Origin: Isoetes taiwanensis
Lineage: Eukaryota; Streptophyta; Lycopodiopsida; Isoetales; Isoetaceae
Reading direction: 5' to 3'
NCBI GenBank assembly: GCA_021234155.1
Contig: JAJEKV010000055.1
Coordinates: 1,979,090-2,043,089, forward strand
Length of the DNA: 64,000 nt
The translations under genes and the position numbers were made by a program. Below are positions 57,028-64,000 of the stretch, one piece after another. Below the pieces are notes generated by a model. The model was given only the letters and a program-made list of their open reading frames with translations. It was not told the DNA's origin and searched no databases. Position 1 is the first letter of the stretch. Each line of letters opens with the position of its first letter.

Positions 57028-58640
57028 CAAGGGTGCTAATCCACCATCTATAGAAGTCATCTAGATTTAGCTCAATAATTAGTTCTCTTTCATTTCCGCC
57101 ATCTCTGCAAACGTCAAAACATATGGTTTTAAGATTAAACATGGCCAAGCTGGCTAGGTAGGTTGTTGAACAAATGCCCCATTATGCCCTTCTCAACAAA
57201 ATCGAAGGTCTAGAAGAAACGCAAAGTAGTTTACGGGCTCATGTAAGCAAAATATGCTTGAATTCATACTCGTAGAAAAGAGAACTCTCCAATTGTCTTT
57301 TTAATCTACATAGGATACCATCATGTATCAAGGCCTTGTAAATCATTTCCATGCAATCGAACCAAACACAAGTGGCTAACAAATATTATAAAATTCAATT
57401 ACTATGCGATATGGTCAAGCATTAACTACAAATGGCTTTTGTAATGAATATGCATGAATATGCAGTGGTATATATGTTCCCCAAATTTAAACCATACTGA
57501 TATTTGAAAAACATGGCGAATCCTTGAAGCAAGTGCTTTTAAATATGTAGCGAGATGAATTTGATTGAGACCAGTCCATTATCCTTCATGGCAGCTTCTA
57601 AAAAATCAAGATAATCATGCAATTTTAATGCTGCAGATATCAAAATAATCTGTACCACTTCGACATAGATTGTAAATATTGATGCCCTTAATGTAGTAAA
57701 CCTGTATTGCTGCACGGATTGAGTTGTATACTCTCTTTTGCATATTGTCAAACCATCCCAAAGCAATAAAGGCCTTGCCAACCTAGACATATTCACCTAC
57801 ATATATCCATCAATTAATGCACTCTATATTACCAGCCATGCATATCAACAATTATATTTTCTAGAGCATGTCAGATTGAATATCCTCCATAGTAATTTGA
57901 TCATGAATATGATTGCAATATCTTATAAGGCATGTACTTCGAGCACACTAACAGATATTTAGATATGTAACCATGTAAAAGAACTTACGTCAAATTGTCA
58001 AAAACTTGTGTTTGTGGGCTTCATCCAAGCTTTCACACTTCATGCTCCCTGTAACAATTTCAAATTGAAGACCCCTTTTAACTATTCTCTCATGAATGCT
58101 TCTGCAGTGCTCTATAATATCTCTATGATGCATGCTTTCATCATATCCAAACAAAAAATGTGTTTGGTTCTATGCCTTTCAATTCCATTCTGCAATATGA
58201 ATGGATGTCATCATGTTGAAGTTTAGCCGAACTCCAATAGCCGCATTCTTGGATTTACTATCTATTTAAATGAATGATTTGCTTCAGCCAAGCTTTTACA
58301 GTTGGAGAAATCATGAATAAGCAAGGATCACTAAGAGCAATGGAACCAAAACCACTAAAAACCATCAAGAATTGTACTTTTTGTTGTAAGGTGCAGGCTC
58401 TAGAATTCTGTGCATTTCTGCCACAAGCAATAAGCATGACCTATGGACAAAGAAAGCACATTTGAACGCATAAAGTCAAGAATGACATATTAACAATGCA
58501 AAGGTAGTAAATCTCTGTGAATTTGTAATAATAGATGATAGAAAAACAAAAAGAAGGGTTCTTAAATTACATTAAACTTGTCCATAGTTGTTGGAGCATC
58601 TAGAATCAAACTGAAGCAATTGCTTAATCTGTTACTTCAC
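57028..58640 (-). pseudogene. Exon-like segments of an unidentified gene
   Basis: Four minus-strand segments look like exons. 58440-58258 follows CCATAG and reads VMLIACGRNAQNSRACTL and on for 60 codons. About 58165-57990 reads HERIVKRGLQFEIVTGSMK and on to a stop beside a GTAAGT. 57782-57702 follows CTAG and encodes VGKAFIALGWFDNMQKRVYN plus seven residues, ending ATACAG/GTTTAC. 57104-57028 follows TTTGCAG and reads RDGGNERELIIELNLDDFYR before GGTAAC. A further short piece near 58640-58571 ends APTTMDKFN before GTAATT. Frames do not all join without stops. A host gene or its pseudogene is possible; I cannot name the product. Confidence 0.3.
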
Positions 58641-60200
58641 TCCCTGTCTAACAAGACTGCTCCGCCCAATGCATCCATTGAGGATTCGAAAGCCACAAGT
58701 TTTTTATTGCAGTTAAAAAGTCATAGCTCTTTTGAATCCATCAAATGCTCCAATCAAATGCTCCATCGCCCAGCTAAACAATCTAAAAAACACGGAGAAT
58801 TCCTAGCAAATGAGTTGCAACTACATGTCCTCAGCATATCCGCCTCCGATTTTGGATTTACCCTGCACGAACCCGAGGAAATTTGTGGAGAAGACAGAAC
58901 TTTAGAAAATCATAGAAATTACTGCACAAACTCGAGGGCCATGTTTAAAATTCTGATTTTCGAAACCCTAGAAAATAACTATGCATGGGTTCAAATTTAG
59001 GGTCTGTTACGGCATTAGACCCGACAATCCTTGAAGAAAATCAGTGCTTGAAGCATGGAATTCCTGGCGAATGCATCAAATCCAACGGGCCCTTCATCGT
59101 TTCGGCAACTCTTATACCCTGTTCTTGCAGCATTCCGACAGCTCAAAAACTCCTACCCTGTTCTTGTATTCAGAAATGAAAACTCCTACTCTGTTCTTAT
59201 ATTCAGAAATGGTAAGAGCTGATGCGATGACGTGAAGCAGAAGCGAGTAGTTAGCAAAAGCGAAATGAAATGGGAAAATAGCTTATATTCTCGGCCAGAA
59301 ACCCCAGCGGCATCCAAAAGAATCCTACTCAAACTCCTGAAGGAGACACATGCTCGCCCCCATAGCTTCTTCTGCGCCATACTCAAAATAGAGAATAAAG
59401 TCCTTACAAAAATATCCAGCCATTCGCACTGCACAAATAAAAAAAAATCTAACCTGCTCAAGGGTCGATTCACTGCGGTTCATGAAATTCATTGTTACAG
59501 TTCACTGTTGTTCAATCTTCTTCTTCCTAAAATAATTCATCGCTTTTCATCTACTTTCTGTGATTTCCTGCTCTAACGATGGCGGTGCAGGGTGCCCAAG
59601 CAAGCAAGACAACTCCAGCACCTGTGCGCCCCCCAAATCCGTCCCTTTTTTTTTCGTTTTCCCATATTTTTTAACACTCTATTCTTTCCTCAGAAAGGTA
59701 TGTGTCAGTTTTAAAAGAAAGCATCAATAAGGAATATTCCAAAAGTATATTTGTAGGAGAATTATATATGTTAGACAAGCTTAAAAGTAAGAAATATTAA
59801 GCCACTTAGATAAGTGGCAAGTTGTATCTGCTTTAATGAAACATGATTATTTTTGAGTTGCTAATTGGTAAGTTAAACAAAGAAATTAACGCAAACTTTA
59901 ATGTTAATTTGAAAATTGTGTTAAAGTTTCTTAACTTAATGAGATCATATGTTAAGAAATTTAGATTAAAAAAGTAAAAGCTAACTTAAGGCGAGAACAT
60001 GAACAAACTAGGGCTAGGAAGCTTGCTCTGGCTGCGAAATGGAAAATGGACCTCAGTCTCCATGTTGTAGAGGGATGGAACATATGGAGGGATGGAACTG
60101 GATTGTTGATTCTAGGACCTGCCTAGGACCCGCTCCTGTTTTGCTCCCCACGATGGATAACGCCAGTCGTGGCTCCCCATTTTCCATCCTCCCATACATC
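58641..60200. other. No recognised gene; possible 5' region
   Basis: On the minus strand around 58950-59000 there is CTAGGGTTTCGAAAATCAG, a phrase common in plant 5' leaders, upstream of the exon-like segments. This could be the leader of that gene. Otherwise anonymous. Confidence 0.3.
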
Positions 60201-60205
60201 TAAGG

Positions 60206-60372
60206 CACTCGATGAACAACAAATTGAAGATCCCCAAAAAGCTAGTATGAACTTTAGAATGGTCCGACAACAACTCAAAAAATGCTCTAAGGCCCTCGAA
60301 CAACAAATTTAAGATCCGCAAAAAGCTATTATGAACTTTAGAATGGTCGTGCATCAACACAAAAAATGCTAC
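60206..60372. repeat. 84-bp tandem duplication
   Basis: Units starting GAACAACAAATT at 60214 and 60298 share AAAAAGCTA, TATGAACTTTAGAATGGTC and CAAAAAATGCT. Non-coding. Confidence 0.85.
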
Positions 60373-60642
60373 ATTGCAACTCCAAATAACAGATTGTGAT
60401 GATTTCGAAAAACAAAATATAGCACCTGATAAACTCGATAACTATGACAAATTTCTGACTACTCTGAATATTGTATACCTTTGTCTAGACAAGCATCTTG
60501 AACAAATGGATGGATGGATGGATGGCAATTTTACATCATGTCATACCACAGGAGAAAGTCCTTATAAGATAGAGGAAATGCAATATTACTTCTAGAGAAT
60601 TACCTTCGCAATATTACCTTTGCACCATTTTACGAATTTCTC

Positions 60643-61472
60643 TCAGGCAGTGACTATGACATGAGTCATCTTCCCTGCCTCTCTTAAGACATCATCTACA
60701 TGATCCATCTGGAAGCACCAACTTCTTAATATTTCAAGCACATCAGGGTAGTTTTTGGCAATGACGTCCAAAAGAAATGCAATCCTGTAGTGACCATAAA
60801 TCCTCTGCTGCATAAGGTATCTCCAGGCATTTCTAGGCACACGCCCTACCACCAGAGCTAAAGACATGCCCCAAGAATAGTCCTTGATTGTGTGACTAAA
60901 TGCATCGTTTGCAAGCTCATCTGCACGAGCATTTCGAGTCCTTGGGACACTTTGGACAGAGTAATCATCAAAATCGTCCAGTAAATCCATGACTGTTTTA
61001 CGGTACCTTGCAAGTCTCCGATTTTTCACACTATATATTCCAAGGACCTGATGATACAATCAGCGCAATCTGTCATCTAAATCTTCAGCTATAGCAACAA
61101 ATAATGAGTATTCCAACCTAGAAGCTCTGAGAAAACTACAGCAAATCCAAGAAATAAAGGCTCCTTCAAAGCACTCGAGAAAGAATCCTAAAACGGGAGA
61201 TTTTGACATACCTGATTGCAAATAAGCTCAGAATCACCAACAAGGTGCACTACACGAATGCCAAGAGTACGGGCTTTGCGAAGTCCGGCGATGAGGCCCT
61301 TATACTCTGCGGCATTGCTGGAGAGAAAGGGGCCAAGATATATTCCGTCTTCATGAATGAGGGATGATTCGGCGGTGGTGGTGGTGAGGACATAGGCACA
61401 TGCGGCCACTGCAGATCCAGTGCCGTTCCACCTGCAAGCGCCATCGAACCAAAGAAATGCTGTTTTCGCCAT
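60643..61472 (-). CDS. RNase H-like protein with extra C-terminal domain, locus 3
   Basis: Minus-strand exons 61472-61212 and 61047-60643 encode about 221 residues. The intron (61211-61048, 164 bp) has GTATGT and CAG ends at the family position. The acidic residues are in WFDGAC, AAEYKGLIAGL, GDSELI and ARADELA. A TTTTAES insertion follows the second strand region. The C-terminal block (NAWRYLMQQRI, YRIAFLLDVIAKNYPDV, THVIVTA) is nearly identical to locus 1, so loci 1 and 3 are the closest pair. The ATG at 61472 lies in the shared GGCTATGGCG context. Intact. Confidence 0.75.
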
Positions 61473-61499
61473 AGCCAACTTTCATGCACAACGCCGGCA

Positions 61500-63160
61500 G
61501 AAAATGAACAAACACCGCGATCCAACAAATCGTCGCCTCCCTTCTTAGTAATTTTTTTTTGGCGGGTAAAGATCACCCCTTCAGGCCCACGTCTAACCAC
61601 GCGCTGCCACGTATATTGCAGCCACGTGTCCTGTTTTATTTCCCTTGCTATTGAAGTTTTTTGTGACATCACTGTGGCTATCTACCTACATTCCAATGCT
61701 TTCACCTTCTATTCTGGAAGATTTACCAGCTCTGAATGGAAGCCAAGTAATCTCCACGTGACAAGAATGTTCATTGCTGGAACATTTTGGACATGGAAAA
61801 ATGCCAATACTTGGCGTTCCCCAGTTTCCATGTTGTATAGAGGAATCACCTCCTGCTGCAAATTTGGAGTGGAAACAGTCCCAACGCACAAAGCGCGAGG
61901 CACTGCTGACACGCCAAAAATTGCAACAAGAGGTGATTCTTGCGATATGAAAGTCAAGTAAATGAAATTCTGGAAGGGTAAGATTGTGCAGAATCTAGGG
62001 TAGAAGCTCCGAAATGCGAGGTAAAAAAGCCAGAAACGGCAGGTGAAAAAAAGCCTGTAGGAACACCGGCAGATTGTGAAGAACCTGAGAAACTGAAGGC
62101 AGAATATTCCTCTATTTAAAACTTGAATTTTATTGTTTACTGCCTGTACAAAACTTGGTTTGGCAGAAACAACATTAAGATTATTTATAACAATTGCTGC
62201 CTTTCACTTGGCAGTGAAATTTCAAGTACATCCAGCTTCAATTGAAGCTTAATTCCTGTAAATCATCCTATCAACTATTTTCATTGCTGTGTTTTGAAGA
62301 CTGTGTTAAGCATGTAAGAATACGTAGCTTGTGGAAAGCATCCATACTATCCACATCATTTGTGCACGCTCCAATAAACTGTCAACGCATCTCTTTCTAG
62401 CCAATGAAAACTCATTTCTTTCTTCAGCTTTTCCAATGCCTAGCATTCATAAGCACCTGTCACCAATAAATTCAACTTTACGCTCAAGCATTGAAGTCGA
62501 CATTTGGCACATGGTCCAATAAAATCACGTTTTCAACAATCAGAGTCTATTATTTCATGATTCAACATACTTTTTCTTGTCCCTGGAAAGAGAGGAACTG
62601 CAGTCCAGTTCCATTTGCTGCCTACCAGTTCCATTTGCTGCCTACAAGGTATATTTATCATAAGCACATCAATTTAATTTTATGGTCATTTACTCTTATT
62701 TGTTGCATGTCCATTTACTTACAGGTTTTCTGTGCCTGCATCAAAATCATCTCGCAGTAGTTTGAATACCTCTAGGAGTACCATCGAGACTGTTCAAGTT
62801 GTCCAGGAACGCATTCTAAAATTCCCATATAAATTAAATCAAATAAACAGCTAAGCCCTAGGTCAATTAACAGCCATGAAACTTACCTGAACCCCACAAC
62901 CCCAGGTTTTCCTGCCTGGTTTACAGTCCACCATGTAAAACTTCTGCAACAGATTATTTGCCTATTTTACTACTTGCATTTTTGAAACAGAAATAGGGAT
63001 CTCCCCAGGATCTAAAGCAATTTTATCCATATATCCCATTGGTTTCAGAAGGTTTTGCACTTGCATTAAATGCTGATAGTAAGGAGAAAGCATAAACAAA
63101 AATACAAGGTCCTAGGGTTGCGGGAATGTAGAAACACACAAAATTTGCAACAACTAAAAA
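61500..63160. other. No recognised gene
   Basis: Anonymous sequence upstream of locus 3. A plus frame at 61626-61961 (111 codons) has no recognised motif. A short duplication, AGTTCCATTTGCTGCCTAC, occurs at about 62610 and 62629. Confidence 0.35.
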
Positions 63161-63162
63161 GA

Positions 63163-63236
63163 AAAGGAAACTATGAACCTGCTGGCTGGCGCTTGGGAAA
63201 AGGAAACTATGAACCTGCTGGCTGGCGCTTGGGAAA
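63163..63236. repeat. 36-bp tandem duplication
   Basis: GGAAACTATGAACCTGCTGG is followed by CTGGCGCTTGGGAAAA, in two exact copies starting at 63166 and 63202. Confidence 0.95.
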
Positions 63237-63439
63237 ATGGCGCCATAGATTGCTGCCGCTTGCTTATCTGCATCAGCCTTGCCTGATCGGCTTCCCTTGA
63301 CGAATCTTGCTCGGATCTCCCTCTCAAAGAACAATCGGCCTTCTCTGAACACTGAAACCTTTGCCGTCCACTGAAACCCTTGCCGTCCGTGAACACAGCG
63401 TCAATTTTTCCCCCCTTTTTTTTAATAATCTTTTTCGCC

Positions 63440-63566
63440 CAATGGTTTAAGGGAGGTCAACCTCCCCTTCACGGCGGTTATGCAAATAACCCTCTCGGCC
63501 TAACGGCCTCGAGGGTTATTTTACATAACCCCCTTGAAGGGGAGGTTAACCTCCTCATAACCTTTG
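63440..63566. mobile_element. Long fold-back (hairpin) element
   Basis: The left arm from 63452 (GGAGGTCAACCTCCCCTTCA, then GGTTATG and AATAACCCTC) is mirrored by the right arm ending at 63554 (GAGGGTTATT, CATAACC, TTGAAGGGGAGGTTAACCTCC in pieces). The apex is at about 63503 (GGCCTAACGGCC). Weaker pairing extends to 63440 and 63566. It resembles a small fold-back MITE; no target duplication is clear. Confidence 0.75.
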
Positions 63567-63569
63567 TTG

Positions 63570-64000
63570 GTCCCATTCACTCGCGCATCAACCCTTCATC
63601 ATCAACTGTAGTTGGGAGATAGCCAATATAAAAATTAGTCTCATCACCATCCTTAATTTTATTCCTAAACCTGGTCCACCAGGAGAAGAATTAAGTGAAG
63701 TGTTGATCAAGCCTCTGTAATAACCGTTCAAAGCTTGGACAATGTAAGACAATATTCCTACCAATACTATTCCATGGATCATAAAAACTGCAGCTCTTGG
63801 GTGACCGATCAACATCCCCGTTGCATGCAACTTGTCTAGAGCGAAGGGCAAAAACCTATAGCCTTTTACATCCTTCATCTCTATTATGGCTTTAGGAATA
63901 AAGAAACTTATAATTAGATGAACAGTGGATCATAAAAGTTGTTCCTTTTGAAGCTTTTAGTGACCGTGTCGCATTTCATTAAAGTGGTTCTCGTGTCATT
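63570..64000. other. No recognised gene
   Basis: A minus frame at 63588-63878 (96 codons) shows no recognisable motif. The window ends in anonymous sequence. Confidence 0.35.

Noticed and set aside
63023-63352. 109-codon open frame on the minus strand
   Set aside because: It starts with GTG, includes the exact 36-bp tandem duplication and has no motif. Probably chance.

Overview
This is nuclear DNA from a land plant. It shows GT-AG introns, L1-type LINEs with zinc-binding (zf-RVT) tails, DUF4283-like ORF1 proteins, copia and gypsy fragments and Helitrons. No rRNA, CRISPR array or bacterial-style operon is present. The mixture of many LINE types with deep nesting suggests a large-genome non-flowering plant such as a fern, but that placement is inference and weak. 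Most of the window is transposon-derived.

Layout. 1-3.9 kb: no recognised gene, apart from an AT-rich array of near-perfect palindromes (about 3.0-3.4 kb). 4.0-6.2 kb: decayed L1-type LINE (minus strand). 6.2-12.9 kb: two tandem copies of a composite element, made of LINE endonuclease/RT on the minus strand, a methyltransferase-like segment and a copia integrase fragment on the plus strand. 12.9-13.55 kb: 5'-truncated LINE with poly(A) and target duplication. 15.85-18.36 kb: copy A of a second LINE family, which has a 3' hairpin and microsatellite tails. 18.87-24.74 kb: two Helitrons end to end; the second carries a 2.1 kb polypurine tract. 28.0-28.9 kb: intact two-exon RNase H gene. 30.2-40.1 kb: gypsy pol pseudogene split by a Helitron of about 8.6 kb. 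That Helitron holds an ORF1-only LINE-like element with a 19 bp target duplication, which in turn holds a 4 kb element with inverted ends. 40.7-42.9 kb: a second ORF1-only element, split by LINE copy C. 43.7-44.6 kb: RNase H paralogue. 45.8-47.3 kb: TIR element abutting a recombinase-like ORF. 49.7-55.1 kb: nested LINE copies. 55.2-55.5 kb: RNase H relic. 57.0-58.6 kb: exon-like segments of an unidentified gene. 60.6-61.5 kb: third intact RNase H paralogue. 63.4-63.6 kb: long fold-back repeat.

The best candidates for functional genes are the three RNase H family members. They share one intron position, a complete D-E-D-D active site and a conserved C-terminal region of about 80 residues that is not part of RNase H. 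The most informative structure is the four-level nest at 30-40 kb, where each layer defines the ends of the one inside it.
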